Assembly (NCBI GenBank): GCA_035772735.1
Contig: JASDFA010000016.1
Location: 141,620,501 to 141,684,500 of the forward strand
From: Datura wrightii
Lineage: Eukaryota > Streptophyta > Magnoliopsida > Solanales > Solanaceae
Direction of reading: 5' to 3'
Length of the DNA: 64,000 bases
Part shown: positions 32,889-45,769 of the stretch, piece by piece
Layout of the letters: every line of letters starts with the position of its first letter
Numbering within the stretch: the first letter of the stretch is position 1
Made by a program: the position numbers and the translations under genes
Notes under the pieces: model-generated
Seen by the model: the letters and a program-made list of their open reading frames with translations, nothing else
What the model was told of the DNA's origin: nothing
Database searches by the model: none

Positions 32889-34700
32889 GACATGTCCTCA
32901 CAACTAAGAAATTGACTTAAGCATGCCATACCACTAGAGCTACGCACAAAGGACCTCTAAAATGTAGGACAACCCCAAAATTGCACACCGACTCAATACA
33001 ACCCCAAAATTAATCATGCCATATCACTAGACTCAAACATGTTGCACTCACTTCAAGAAATGACCATAAACAATTGGCACATTGCAAAAATATTTTTTTC
33101 ATTCAAAATAAGGGGCATAGTTTATCAAAACAAGCTCAAGTAGCATTTGAAGTCATTGACAATTAATATTCAAAGTTTTCCTTAAAGTTCACTACACACT
33201 TGTCTTAATCACACTATTCAATTTAAAACATATTTAAGTATGTACCCCAAGGAAGTGATGCCACTCTCACAAAGAGAGAATCCCCTTCATTTTTCACATA
33301 TAGGGATTATAAAATGAAGCAAATATGCTCATTCTCACAAAAAATTCAAGTGCATATAAATTGACCATAGGCTTGCCCTTCGTGTATCTCGCCAATAATG
33401 TAGAGTTGCTACACTCAAAATCACTAAGGACTTACGGGTTATCGTGAAGGCTAGGGGTAAGGGTAGGATAAATATTTAGCTATAGTGACCAAAATCTCCC
33501 GAATGGCTTTTGAGAACACTTTTAAATACCCCACTACTTTAATGAACTCATTCCACCTTATCTCTCCTTATTCATCATTCTTATTTTTCATCAAGAATCA
33601 CTCTTGTAACACATTTGGTTTCACAACTAGCCATATTTAAGAAATAGGTCGCACCCTTTCAAGAATCCTTTTTCTTTTAATGGTAGAGGTCTTTCAACCA
33701 ACCATTTCATTTTTTTCATAACAATTTAGTACTACCCTTTATTGAAGCTCTCATATTCCCCCCTTTTTTTTCACACCCCCAAACTTAGCCTTTTGCCTCA
33801 TTTCTTCCTTTTCTCTCTCCAAATTTTGGGCTTCAAAATCCATTTTTCATTCTTTCAACATTAGCAACTAGGGGGATGGGTGCCAAGAGTGATTACAAAA
33901 AGATAATAGGATTATAATGTGGTTTCCAAAGAAAAAGGTTCAAAGGCTCAAACATTGGCTAACAAAGATAGATGTTTAAGGAGGTCATTTTGGGTGAAGT
34001 GACTGTCCAAAGAAAGCCTAAGATCATGTTCTAAGTGCAGCCACCTCTAGAATTTCACCATGAGTCACACTTATGGCATGTTCTAGACAATTATGCACAC
34101 ATGAGAATTCAGGTAAATACCTCACCACAAAAGGCATCACAATCCAAGGAGTTTATATACTTTCAAAATCGCATAAAGAGTATGACTTTAGATAATCTAG
34201 CATATTATTCAAAAACCTAATTAAGGAATGTGCAACTCATGAAAAAAGAGTGCTCAATTTGCAATTTGAAGTGCCCTTTTTTCTCAAAACTCCTTTGCAA
34301 TGCCAATTGAAAAAATTTGGTGGTATCTCTCAAAATAAAATGCAACAAAAGACTCAAAAAGATGCTAGACATGGCATTTTCCCTTAAGAAAGTCGCCTTT
34401 CGATCTATTATCGAGAAAAGCCACCCAGTTCAACAACAAACTAAAATAAAGAAAAATTTTCTCCTTGGGAATGAACCGTGGTAAACCAAACCCTTGGAGT
34501 TTATTGCTATCTACAATGAACAAAGACGAATATAAAACATGGGTCATTAAACATTTGGTAAAATAAAATTGACCCATCAATGTCAAGGGCGTCCATTCAA
34601 CTAAGTAAAAATTTAAAAATGTAAACACAATAAGAAATTAAGCCCGATAAGGGCATAAGAGATTCAAGAGATAAGAAATAGCTAACAAGAGAGACGCATC
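32889..34700 (-). other. C noncoding 3' region
   Basis: No convincing protein. It shares with B1/B2 the block TTGACCATAGGCTTGCCCTT (33361-33380) and the CTCACAAA/GGCAAGC surroundings. The rest is AT-rich. Confidence 0.65.
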
Positions 34701-34735
34701 CCACCCCAACTAAGAATATACATTGTCCGCAAGGC
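34701..34735 (-). other. C internal purine tract with degenerate hairpin after ORF2
   Basis: Minus strand: CCTTG-CGGA-CAATG (34735-34722, imperfect stem) followed by purine-rich GTTGGGGTGGG (34711-34701), about 40 bases past the ORF2 stop at 34778. It is positionally equal to B1 23319-23356. Confidence 0.55.
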
Positions 34736-34777
34736 ACAAATTAAAAACAAAGATGGGTAAGAACTCCCTGATTCGGC

Positions 34778-36203
34778 TACTCTTCAACATCATCATCATC
34801 CTCCCCATTCTCATCACCCTCTCCTCTTTGCTCAGCCCCATCCTTCTCTTTAAAGCCTGCAAATAAGTCATCAATTGGTCCTCGGGCTATCGAGGGGGCA
34901 CCATGGCCTCGTCAAGGAAGCTCATGTCAGGGTTAGCCATGGGTTCCCTATTTTGGAGCTCTCTCACATCAGCTCGGAGAGAGGAGACTACTCCTTCAAC
35001 CATATCCACACAGGAGCATAATTTGTTCAAGCTTTCAAATACATCTTTTATCACCTTTTCATTGAACTTTGTATAAGAGCAGACAAGTCATGAGCCAACC
35101 TTTGGAGTTGGTTTTCATGTGATCTTGTAATCTCTCCTAGCTTTTGAATTCCACTTGATTTCAAGAATAAATAAGGAGATGAAGGCCTGTGGAGTGGTGC
35201 CTCTCCGAAAGCATGCACCGACATCACAAGGTCCGGCTCATTGAGGTTAGCAACCATGGATGTTTGAGCTACATCATGAGAGGTGGAGTCTTCGGGTGCA
35301 TCCCAAGATAGTAGCCTCTTTCTTTTACTCTTGGGAGCATTAGTGTCCCTCTTCTATTCTACACCAACCGCACTTGTAACGGAGCTAGGCTTTTCATCAG
35401 GAAATAAAAGGACTCCCACTTTTGGCGAAGTTGACTTATGAGCACTGGGTATGGCATGGAGAGGCCTTGGTGTCTAGCATTTCTCTCCATTTGGCTGTTC
35501 CCCACTTCACCAACATTTATAGGCACTCCTGACATGATGCAAGTAATGAGAATGGACGCCTCTAGGTTTACTCGCTGATCATTTCTGGACGGCATGATAC
35601 AACAACATACAAATTCTAGCCATAGTATGGTCTCAAACTTTAGGTCCTGCCTTGAAATTTCATACCCCATGGTGGCCTATATGGGCTGACCATTGGCGAT
35701 AATGCTTGCCACCCAGCCGAACTGATCCTTTTTGGCTGCCACTCTCACTGCAAACTCCATTCCTAAGTCAATCTCATCCTCCCTGAAGATGGCATTGATG
35801 GAATGTGGAATGATGTCTACCTTTACACTGTGAATAATAAATGAAGGCAAGCAAAAAAATCATCTACTTTCCCTTTTTGCTTCATGTCATGTTGCCTTAC
35901 TTGATACAGGGCATAGAACTCTGGCACCAGATTTGGAAAGTAGTTTGGTAGATGCTCTATGAACATATGCCAATTCCATTCATTGAACTGGGTGTTGATT
36001 TTGAGGAAGTCATTCCCCAAGCCTACCAAGTCAAAGCGCTTCGCTATAGTGCTTGGCCTCAGTGCGCATGCAAGGTAGTGCTTCTTCATATCTGGTACAC
36101 AAAGGATAATGGCATCCCTAGTGTTGGTAGAGCTTGGGTTTCTTTCACTTTGCCCTTACCTTTTATTTTTGATATGGAAGGGGCCTTTCCTTTTCCTGAT
36201 TAC
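34778..36203 (-). pseudogene. C ORF2, plant 'putative transposon protein'-like (broken)
   Basis: Minus-strand pieces: 36089-35823 (FNEWNWHMFIEHLPNYFPNL, VPEFYALYQVRQHDMKQKGK), matching the REFYAN region of B1 ORF2. The next piece, 35670-35359 (EILWLEFVCC-like ETILWLEFVCCCIMPSRNDQ, NLEASILITCIMSGVPINVG), corresponds to the B1 region with IVCSCLIPG. A helical part lies at 35257-35051 (ITRSHENQLQRLAHDLSALI), and an acidic tail (DENGEDDDDVEE) ends at a TAG at 34778. Frames differ between pieces and the start codon after the predicted acceptor is changed, so it is dead. Function of the family unknown. Confidence 0.65.
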
Positions 36204-37600
36204 CTAGAAGATGTCACAACTACGCAAGATAATGTTAGTGCCATAAACATACCAAACTTTTTTTGTATTTTTTCTTTATGAGAAGTGAAGGAAATCAAAT
36301 ATGCTATACAAAAAAAGAACAATTAGAAAGATTGGATGCTAGTCAAAATAAAACATGATTAGTGAGAACTGGCAGCACCTGCACTACACCTACGTTTCGC
36401 AGTGTCAGACTCGTGGTTAGCAGGTGTGTTACAGGCTTGTGACAGAAACTTCAGCAAAACTCGGGGCTCCTAAGTTCCACCTGCATTTTGCAAGAGGTCA
36501 TCCGTGGTTCATCGGTGTGAACCTGGAAGAGGGTAGTGGCCTGACACTAAATCCCATACCTACGCTCCAGACCGTGTTTCGCAAGATGGGGATCCATGAT
36601 TTGCATATGGCCGGGAGTGGCCAACATCGATTTTTGAAGCACTAATCCTACAATTCTTTCTTAAGCATGAACACATTACATCTAACAGGTACTTAAACTT
36701 TCCTGAAAGATTTATCAACCCATTATACAACACACAAACTATTGGGACCACTTAACGCCTTCCCTTAAAATGGACGTTACCCCGTCTATCATCAGGAAAC
36801 GTCAAGTGTCCAATCCAACCCAATATCTCAACTCAATTTCATACTTCATACAACTCATTCACAACATCACATTTCTCATAATAAGATGCATAACAAAAAA
36901 GAATGGAGATTTTCCCTTAAGAAAAACATTAACCTATCTATCATCGGGAAAAATTGAGCATTCTAGTACATGGGTTACTCGGATTTCACCCCCAACTAAT
37001 ATTTCAAACTATAGATGTATGAAAGATATAGAACATTTTCAACAACAATTTCTACCCACATTTTGCAATTTGAACTTCCCTTCCATACTCACAACAACAA
37101 AGCTATCAAAAGAATGAAAAACACAAAATGGGTAATGGGGGAAAACATGGATTAAGAAGGATTCACAAACCAACAAGCATTCTCTTGAACTAAAATAATA
37201 AATAATCATGGATAATAAAAATAAGAAGCACACATACCAAATGAGAAGATAGAAGAAATGTGATTGACGAATTTAACTTTTGCTTCCAAATGGCCAATCC
37301 AAAACTTGAACTCTTATGATTTGTGGGAGAGAATAGTGAGTGATGGTAGAAAATAGTGAAGGAGGATGAAATTATAGGTGGAGGAAAGGTGAGTGTATTG
37401 GTGGATTTTAAGGTGGGAGTTAATGGGTTTAATAAGCCAGACGAAGTGGTTGGGAGAAGGGTTATGGGAAAGAGAAAAAGGTGAAGAAAATGGAGGTTAT
37501 TGTGATGTGGGAGAAGTTTAAAAGGTAAGGGTCAGACATGAGTTGGGTTTGGGTCAATGTGTCAGTTAAAATTTTAAATACACTATGTACCTGTGCTTGC
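36204..37600 (-). promoter_or_regulatory. Predicted leader and intron in front of C ORF2
   Basis: Read on the minus strand: a pyrimidine-rich leader (about 37560-37238), donor TTTG|GTATGTG (intron from 37237), acceptor GACATCTTCTAG ending at 36204, then ORF2. The predicted intron is 1034 bp. This is the order seen in B1 with little sequence identity. Confidence 0.45.
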
Positions 37601-37925
37601 AACAAACCTATGGCCGCAGGAGGGCACCTGCGAAATGCAAGTCCAAGCGTAGGTGGCCTCTATCTTGCCTAGCCATTGCCATATAACTGCGTTTGACCTG
37701 TGTTTCATAGTTTCACACCTGTATTTCATAGGTCCTGTGCAGGTCATCCCATTTTATCCAGATTTTGCTAGGTATTATGGCTTGGCTCTGCGTCTGACCT
37801 ATGTTTTGTGGGTTGGCACCTACATTTCCCAGGTAAGGCATAGACCATTCATTTTTCTTCTACTTCTAGTCCTTTCTGGCATTTGCACTGCCTCTTGCGC
37901 ATCAGCACCTGCGTTTCACAAGTCT
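36370..37925 (-). repeat. Scattered CCTGCGTTTCGCAGG-type palindromes in C
   Basis: Diverged copies of the C LTR hairpin at about 36384-36402, 36478-36495, 36566-36590, 37628-37644, 37694-37735, 37797-37835 and 37906-37922 (for example CACCTGCGTTTCACAAG). They form two clusters (about 36380-36600, inside the predicted intron, and 37600-37925, just downstream of Gag-protease). Confidence 0.65.
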
Positions 37926-38024
37926 TAAGAAACTTGTCCCCAGATTTTTTTCACTTGGTCTTTCAGCAAATCATCCGACAAAACCAAAATCAACAAATAC
38001 ATAAAACACTTGAATGCAAAAATT

Positions 38025-38071
38025 CTTGGGTTGCCTCTCAAGAAGCGTCTTATTTAATGTCATGGCTCGAC
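38025..38071 (-). other. C paired hairpins downstream of protease
   Basis: Minus strand: GTC-GAGCCAT-GAC (38071-38059) then CTTGAG-AGGCAA-CCCAAG (38042-38025; one mismatch). Counterpart of B1 20719-20766 and B2 8971-9019. Confidence 0.7.
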
Positions 38072-38196
38072 TGAGTCATCACCAAGCATCACTCAACCGG
38101 AGGGATCATCCTCCTCATCAATTTCCTCCTCACAATCATTCCCTTGCTCCTCATCTTCATCAAGGACAACAATCACCTTGCATTCATCAAGGGACT

Positions 38197-38454
38197 TCAT
38201 TTGTTGCCACACATTGAAGGTGACTTTTTCTCCACCAACTCTAAACTTAGCTCCCCAAACTCTACATCAACAAGTGATCTCCCTGTAGCTAGCAATGGTC
38301 GCCCCAAAATGATTGGCATCTCAATATCCATATCATAATCCAACACAATAAAGTCGGCTGGTAGAATAAACTTGTCCACCAAGACCAAGACATCCTCAAG
38401 TACTCCAGCGGGGCGCTTGAAAGAACGATCCACCATTAATGGCCTCATGGCTGT
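38197..38454 (-). pseudogene. C protease, C-terminal part
   Basis: Minus strand: TAMRPLMVDRSFKRPAGVLE, FILPADFIVLDYDMDIEMPI and ILGRPLLATGRSLVDVEFGE, parallel to B1 protease (ADRSLARPDGIVEDVLV, FILGRPFLA). It continues the N-terminal part at 48222-48008 once A3 is set aside. Confidence 0.8.
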
Positions 38455-40709
38455 TGTCACAACCTGAATATAGGTCTGGATCAAGATACGGGACAAAGAA
38501 CCCCGAGAGGCTCCATGTCAACCCATGGAATGTACATATCATCTAACTTAATCATAGATAGCAGAAGATCAACATAATTAATATAGCAGAAGTCTGGTAG
38601 TCTCATAACATCGGAATAAATAACTCCAAACCGAAGCTGATTACATCCTATGTCTGAAAAGCCTCTACTACTTACAAGTTGATAGAATAAGACCCCAACT
38701 AACTCACTAAAGTCTGAAACTGAAAATACTAGATACAACTAAAAAAAGGGGCTTTCGAAAGATGAGGACTCACTAACTTTGACTGATAAGTGCTAATGCT
38801 GCAGTTCTATTATTGACGAAACTAAGCCTGAATATCCAAGCCTGTATCATGAAATGATACAACACAGAGTATGTGATCCGTACGTGGAAAGTACCAAGTA
38901 TGCAAGGTAAGTAAAGCCGCTAAGTAAATAAAATCATAAATTATGCAAATCATGAAAACATATTCAAGATAAGATTCTTAGAGTAGGGCTTGCATGCTAT
39001 TTTCTGAAATCATGATCTGAACATAATTGAACATCATAACTGAATCGAATGACCCAAAGATAAAAAATGATAATCATATGTAAAATTGAAAATTTGGTTC
39101 AAACTTGCTGAAAACATAATATCATGACTGATGAACATGCATAACTGAAATCATGAGGAACAATGAGAGACTCGTCAAATAACCGACATTACCACGATAG
39201 AGCTTACGTGGTTTTGACTATCACACTCAAGTGGGTAGAGCTGTCGAAAGCTTTTCCAGGGCTAAGGACAATACAATGATATCAATATCTAGATGAAGGC
39301 CCCTTGGGGGTAGGGGAAGCTCACAAGGGAGGTCCTAAATAAATTTAACATACCTACATTGGCGCATAGTTATGAGGCATAGGGTTGTCTAGCCCTTAGC
39401 CTACTCGATGCTAGACACTACTCTCAAAAATATACATATGCTCTCCATTATTTTTCAATGAAGCTGAACCATCGTCTAATGACGAAGCTGACTCATAACA
39501 TACATACATAAATCTGAAATCATGACATGTGGAGCCTTGGGCTCAAACCATACCACAAGTTGAAAGTAGTGGGAGTCTAGACTCTAAAATCCATGTGGTA
39601 AGCTAATATCATGAAATTTAGCTAAATCATGAAACATACTTGATCATATGGGCGTTCCCAATACTTAAAAATGCTTGACATAGATTTGATCATTTGAAAA
39701 CATGAACATAGACATGGGTAATTCAAAATTATACTTTCTTCATAAACATCTCGTCACGCTTGAATACATATTTCATAGATCTCAAGTTTCATGAACTTTC
39801 ATGGATGGACATCATAATTTATAAAACTTGAAAAATATAATTTATAATTGAAAATATTGTAAAATATTCCCATTAATCATAATTCAATATTAGAAACATG
39901 CTTAGATCATACCCATGATTGAAACTTAGACAATTTACATGTTGGGTTAAAACCCCATAGATTAATCAACTAGAATTTTGTAAATTGAAGAGGGATTGGG
40001 CATGGGTGTGGATAGATACACCCATTCATAGCCTTACATAACTGTAGAAATCTGATTTCACAACTTTCTTGATTACCTAATGAGAATTTGGGGAAGAACT
40101 TTGAAGAATTTAGGCTTGATCACCCTTAGGAGCTTCTAGACTTGCATGCATGGAAGTGAATAAGCCTAGAATGAAGTTACCCCTCTTAAAACACTCTATT
40201 CTAAGATTAAAACGACGTAGTTTAGGCCTTAGGAATTTAGGAATTACAGAAAATTCCTTAATAAATTCGCAGGGAGAAACACACTGCCAGTCCCAACGAG
40301 GGACTGGATGACCCGTCATCCCTGACCATGATTCATGGTCGCCTCTCGTTGATTGCATTGGAACTCTTCCTTTTGAGGGTCACCACGAGGGACACCAAGA
40401 CTCATGGTGTACCCAATGACTCATGGTGACCAAGTCATTACCCACACTGCCCTAACATTAGACCTTCAGTCAACTCTTAACCATGGACCACTTGATGAAT
40501 TGTGGTGGTGACCATGACTCGTGGTCAGACCTGTGGTCACCTAAATCTGAAAATTCTAACCCATTCCAAGATCCTCCCCCTGATTCACTCAACGACTTGT
40601 GGTGCACCCCACGGGTCACTGGAAGACTTGTCCTGTGACCTAGTGCAGAAAATCCTGTTTTCTCCATTTCAACTCCCCGGTCTGATCTGAGGGTTTTCGA
40701 GGTATTACA
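38455..40709 (-). repeat. A3 3' LTR
   Basis: 2255 bp, aligned along its length with 45770-48007. Motif cluster of ACGAGTCGTGG type at 40290-40660. Confidence 0.92.
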
Positions 40710-40954
40710 ATATCTCCCCCTTGGGAACATTTGTCCTCAAATGTGGAAAACATACTGAAAAGAAGAGAAATGAAATCATCATACTCAAATACTGAACATA
40801 CGTGCTGAAAACTGATGGAGTGACTGACTACGAATTTGAACTACATGATTGAAATGAATTCCTGAATTCTTCATACATTCATTGACATGAAAGAAACTTA
40901 GGCACATGAGCTGAACATGAAGCTGAATAGAATGCTAAGGAGGAAACTAATACC

Positions 40955-41518
40955 TCAAGCTGAAACTAAGCCGGAGGGGAGAATATGTGGGTATTTAGCC
41001 ATCATATCTGCTTCCGCTTCCCATGTAGCTCCCTCAACATGTTGGTTCCTCCACAAAACCTTGACTGAGGCTACTTCTTTGTTTCTTAGCTTCCTAACCT
41101 GACGATCAAGTATTTCTACCGAAACCTCCTCAAAACTAAGACTATCTTTCACACCGGTACTGTCCACTAGAACAACAAAAGCTGGATCATCCAAACACTT
41201 CTTTAAGAGCGATACATGGAAAACTGGATGGATTGAAGCTAATTTTGAGGGCAACTCCAACTCATACGCTACCTTGCCAACTCGTATCACAATCCGGTAT
41301 GGACCAATATAACAAGGACTTAGTTTTTCTCTCTTTCCAAATCTCATAACTCCTTTCATAATGGATACCTTCAGAAACACCCAATCATAAACCTCAAATT
41401 CAACCTCCGTCCTCCTCACATCCGCATAGGACTTTTGACGACTCTTAGTTGTTTTCAACCTATCCCTTATAAGCTGAACTTTCGCCATAGCCTCATGAAC
41501 TGAATCCAGTCCTATCAT
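40955..41518 (-). pseudogene. A3 integrase C-terminus and chromodomain-like tail
   Basis: The 187-codon minus-strand frame is open throughout: MIGLDSVHEAMAKVQLIRDR, WVFLKVSIMKGVMRFGKREK, HPVFHVSLLKKC and LWRNQHVEGATWEAEADMMA. The tail is the chromodomain-like end seen in A1 and A2. The adjacent core (41519-42295) is in other frames, so the protein is not continuous. Confidence 0.85.
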
Positions 41519-42295
41519 CGCAGCTTCACCGACTTCAAACCACCCAATAGGTGATCTACATCTCCGCCCATAGAGAGCCTGAAACAGATCAATCTAAATG
41601 CTGGAATGGTAGCTGTTATTATATGCAAACTCAATGAGAGGCAAATAATCATCCCAACTACCCTTGAAATCAATCACACGCTATCAACATATCCTCAAGA
41701 GTTTGAATGGTCCGCTCCACCTAACCATCCATTTGTTGGTGAAATGTTGTGCTAAGCTTGACTTGAGTACTGAGTCCCTTTTGAAACGATCTCCAAAACT
41801 GGAGGTAAATTGAGTATCTCTATCTGATATGTTGGAAAATGGCACTCCATGCAACTGAACTAAATCCCGAATGTACAACTTAGCATAATCCTCCGTTGAA
41901 TCGGTAGTTTTGACCGGTAGGAAATGAGTTACCTTAGTCAACCTATCTATAACCACCCAAATAGAGTCATACTGTCGACGCATGCGAGACAGCCCTATAA
42001 TAAATTCCATATTGATCTCCTCCAACTTTCAAGTAGGGATACTAATGTCTTGAAGCACACCTCCAGGTTTTTGATGTTCCACCTTCACCTGTTGACAATT
42101 CGGACACTTAGCCACAAATTCTGCTATGTCCTTCTTCATGCCACTCCACCAATATACTTCCCGTAGGTCACAGTACATCTTGGTGGCACCTGGGTGTATA
42201 CAGTATTTGGAACCATGAGCCTCGTGCAACATCCGAACTCTCAAATCATCGACACCCAGAATTACATAAGTGATCCTGATATCGAAGCACCCCAT
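41519..42295 (-). pseudogene. A3 integrase N-terminus and core (frameshifted)
   Basis: Zinc-binding part at 42295-42029 (HEAHGSKYCIHPGATKMY, KCPNCQQVKVEHQKPGG), then core at 42025-41684 (MEFIIGLSRMRRQYDSIWVV, ISDRDTQFTSSF). A base change shifts the frame after TSSF, so the catalytic Glu region is out of frame. The first catalytic Asp (MDFI in relatives) reads MEFI here. Confidence 0.82.
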
Positions 42296-42960
42296 CTCCC
42301 TCTTTGGATAAGACTTCTACCTTCTGGTTTTGAACGACTTCCTTCAACTTTACCAAAATAGGATCCTGATCTTGTTTAGCTTTAACTTCGGTCACTAAGG
42401 ATGATTCTGACCCATTCTGAATAATGACATCACCATCTATCGAGTCAACAAGATGGACTCCTAGCCGTGCAAGCCGATGTACATCCTTCACTAACTCTTT
42501 CCTTTTCTCATCTATATGGAAAACACCTTCTATGGAAAGCCTTCTAAGAGCATCCGTCACCACATTAGCCTTGCTCAGATGATAGAGAACACTCATATCA
42601 TAATCCTTAAAAAGCTCTAACCACCGATTCAAATCCTTTTGGGTAAACACATACTGTAGGCTTTTGTGGTCCGTAAACACATCTACATGGACACCGGACA
42701 GATAGTGTCTCCAAATCTTCAAGGCAAATACTACCGCCGTCAATTCAAGATCATGAGTCGGGTAGTTCTTTTCATGGACCTTCAACTACCTAAAAGCATA
42801 GGGTATAACCTTATTGTGCTGAATCAATACATAACCAATGTCGATCCCTGAAGCATAAAAAAATACCACAAACCCATCGATACCCTCAGATAGAGTCAAC
42901 ACAGGTGCTGAGGTGAGTTGAGTCTTCAACTATTGGAAGCTCTTCTCACAAGCCTCTGAC
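42246..42960 (-). pseudogene. A3 RNase H
   Basis: 42785-42246 is open: [40 protein letters not shown] and [18 protein letters not shown]. The segment before it (VLTLSEGIDGFVVFFYASGI, about 42910-42800) is broken by stops. Confidence 0.82.
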
Positions 42961-43790
42961 CGTTGAAACTTTACTTTCTTTTGGGTTAATTTGGTCAACG
43001 ATGCTACAATAGATGAAAATCCCTCAACAAACATCTAATATAACCAGCTAAACTCAAGAAACTCCTGATGTCTGAAGGATTCACCGGTCTAGGACAATTC
43101 TTCACCGCTTCTATCTTTTGAGAGTCTACCTGCACACCCTCACTTGACACCACATGACCTAAAAATGCCATTGAGTTCAATCAAAACTCACATTTACTGA
43201 ATTTAGCATACAACTGGCGATCCTTAAGAGTCTGTAGCACCACCCTCAAATGAGCGGCATGCTCCTCCTTGCTCCGAGAGTATATAAGGATGTAATCTAT
43301 GAACACAATGATGAACATATCCAAATATGGCTTGAACACCCTGTTTATCAAATCCATAAAAGCTCCAGGAGAATTCGTTAGTCCAAAAGACATAACTAAA
43401 AACTCATAATGACGATACCAAGTACTGAAAGCTGTCTTCGGAATGTCACACTCCCGAACCCTAAGCTGATGGCATTCAGATCTGAGGTCTATCTTAGAAA
43501 AGCACTTAGCACCCTAAAGTTGGTCAAACAAATCAGCAATCCTGGGGAGAAGATACCTATTCTTGATGGTAACTTTGTTCAATTGTCGATAATCAATGAA
43601 CATACGAAGATAACCATCCTTCTTGTGGATAAAAATAATTGGTGCACCCTACGGGGATTCTCTTGGTCTAATGAAACCCTTGTCTAAGAGGTCCTTCAAC
43701 TACTCCTTCAACTCCTTTAGCTGAGCTAGAGCCATTCTGTAAGGAGGAATAGATATAGGCTACATATTGGGAATAAGGTCAATGCCAAAA
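42961..43790 (-). pseudogene. A3 reverse transcriptase, catalytic Asp lost
   Basis: 43393-43181 reads [20 protein letters not shown] and [20 protein letters not shown]: the second Asp of FIDD is Tyr. Upstream pieces with the DFSLDQ-type linker and KSPW region are in broken frames to 43790. Confidence 0.82.
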
Positions 43791-44390
43791 TCAATCTCCT
43801 GCTGGGGAGGAGTTCTTGGTAAATCATCTGGAAACACCTCTGGATGCTCACACACTACAGGAACTAATTGGATAGTTGGGGTTTCGGATGTAGCATCCTT
43901 AACCCTAACTATATGGTACATGCAACCTTTAGAAATCATCTTTCTGTCCTTAAGGTAGGAAATAAAGCAACCTACAGGCACAATTGAACTACCCTTCCAC
44001 TCTAAGACTGGTTCACCCAAAAATCTGAACTCTAATGCACAAGTTCTACAATTGACTGAGGCATAACATGCATGTAACTAATCCATGCAGAAAATAACAT
44101 CAAAATTGATCATGGCTAATTCTACTAAATCTGCTGAGGTGACTTTCTGATGTTATGTGATAGGAAAATTTCTATATACCTGTCGAGCTATAACTAAATC
44201 ACCAACTGGAGTAGAGACTGAGAAGAGTTCTGACAAGATTCCAGGATTGACTTTGAAACTACTAACAACATATGGAGTCATGAAAGATAAAGTAGCCCCT
44301 TGATCTAACAATGCATATACATCAAGGTGGAATACTCATAACATACTAGTGACTACATCTGTGGAGACCTCCTGCTCTTGACGAGATGCT
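43791..44390 (-). pseudogene. A3 protease and linker
   Basis: 44020-43760 reads EPVLEWKGSSIVPVGCFISY and VPVVCEHPEVFPDDLPRTPP, the segment between PR and RT. The active-site portion (about 44390-44200) survives in fragments with a TSSADLVELAMINFDVIF-like piece. Confidence 0.7.
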
Positions 44391-45560
44391 AGGGCATATA
44401 ACCCATTTTGATGCTCACCACTACCTGCACTAGTAGATTCCCCCTGATGGGCTGGGCGTGCTGGTGGAGCTGCTGAACTGGAGGCTGGCCTCGACCCCTA
44501 TTATGACCCTGTCTCGCTAATGGGAAATCCCTAAGCATATGTTCGGGCTTCCCCCACCCGAAACAAGCACCTGAACCTGCTAAGCACTGACCCATGAGTC
44601 TCTGGGCAATCTGCTACACTCTGGAGTGTTGGTCTCTGCAGTTCTGCTACTCTATCCTCTAGAGCTTGATACTCATCCCATCTGATCGCCCTTAAACTAG
44701 ATGGCACACTCATAGCCGAAGGCGCTGAGGCTGAAGACCACTAGTGGGACTGCGGACCGTGTCCACTAGGGCTCTGTTGGGAGAATCCGAATCTATCAGT
44801 CTTGGCCCTCTTGGCCTCTCTCTCCCACTCATTCATCTTCACTGCCTCTATCTGTTGGGCGTATAGGACAATCCGAGCAAAGTCAATGTCCTAAAGTAGC
44901 ATCGCGGTCCAGCAATCCCTGACCAATTAGTCAGTTATGCCATGCATGAATCGACTCACTTAGGCTCTCTAATCTGACACCATCTCAGGTGAATACTTGG
45001 ACAAGCGAACATACTCCTGAACTGTCATTTTCCCTTGCTTTAGGTTCACAAACTCGGCTGCTTTAATCTCCCTCATTTCATGAGGGAAGAACTGATCCAG
45101 AAATGCGACATGAAACTCATCCTAACTAATAGGGCCTTTTCCAACTGCCCTACTATCCTTCCATTTCTTAAACTAGATGTGCGCAATCCCTTTTAATTGA
45201 TACAAGGCTAGATCAGTGCACTCCTCTTTGGTCACCCCCATGATCTGTGTAATCTTCAGAACCTCATCAATAAACTCATGTGGATCCTCATCCACCTTTA
45301 ATCCAAGACACTCCGGAGGGTTTATCCTTAGAAAATCTCTAACCTCTGACACTTGCCGCTACTGCATTCCTGCTCTGAGGGATATGCGCCACCTCCTATT
45401 GATTGAGATTGGCGGTCAAGGCCTGAGCTAGCATCTGGATGGCTGCCCTTAACTCTGCGTGGGCAACCGGCTCGGGTACATGCTCTTGATAAGCTGGTGA
45501 GGCCTGCTGGTTCCCATCTCCATTCCCATTTCTTCTTCCATTCACTCAGCGATGAGGCAT
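44391..45560 (-). pseudogene. A3 Gag (broken)
   Basis: Start ATG at 45560-45558 (MPHR then a stop). Capsid-like pieces follow through 45320-44800, and a zinc knuckle near 44560 reads CFGWGKPEHMLRDF: two Cys positions and the Gly before His are changed. The ORF 45621-45328 in another frame is a shadow of this region. Confidence 0.75.
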
Positions 45561-45753
45561 GATTCTGCAAACGTGTATAACACGAGTTAGAAGGATAGAG
45601 AGGCATTTCATCGCACGACATAGATCATGAAAGAAGGAAACATTTCCTAAACATCTCGTAGCCTCTATGTCATAAGTGTGGCGTGCTTCACCCCCATGAA
45701 AAAGACTCTACTTAACGCGGCTTTCGGACACCCTAGGACACTTCAAACCTAAT

Positions 45754-45765
45754 GCTTTGATACCA
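45754..45765 (-). other. A3 primer binding site (initiator tRNA-Met type)
   Basis: The minus strand reads TGGTATCAAAGC, four bases inside the right LTR at 45770. Confidence 0.88.
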
Positions 45766-45769
45766 AGTT

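Noticed and set aside
36370..37925. Repeated palindromes as a CRISPR array
   Set aside because: Irregular spacing, diverged copies, plant retroelement context.
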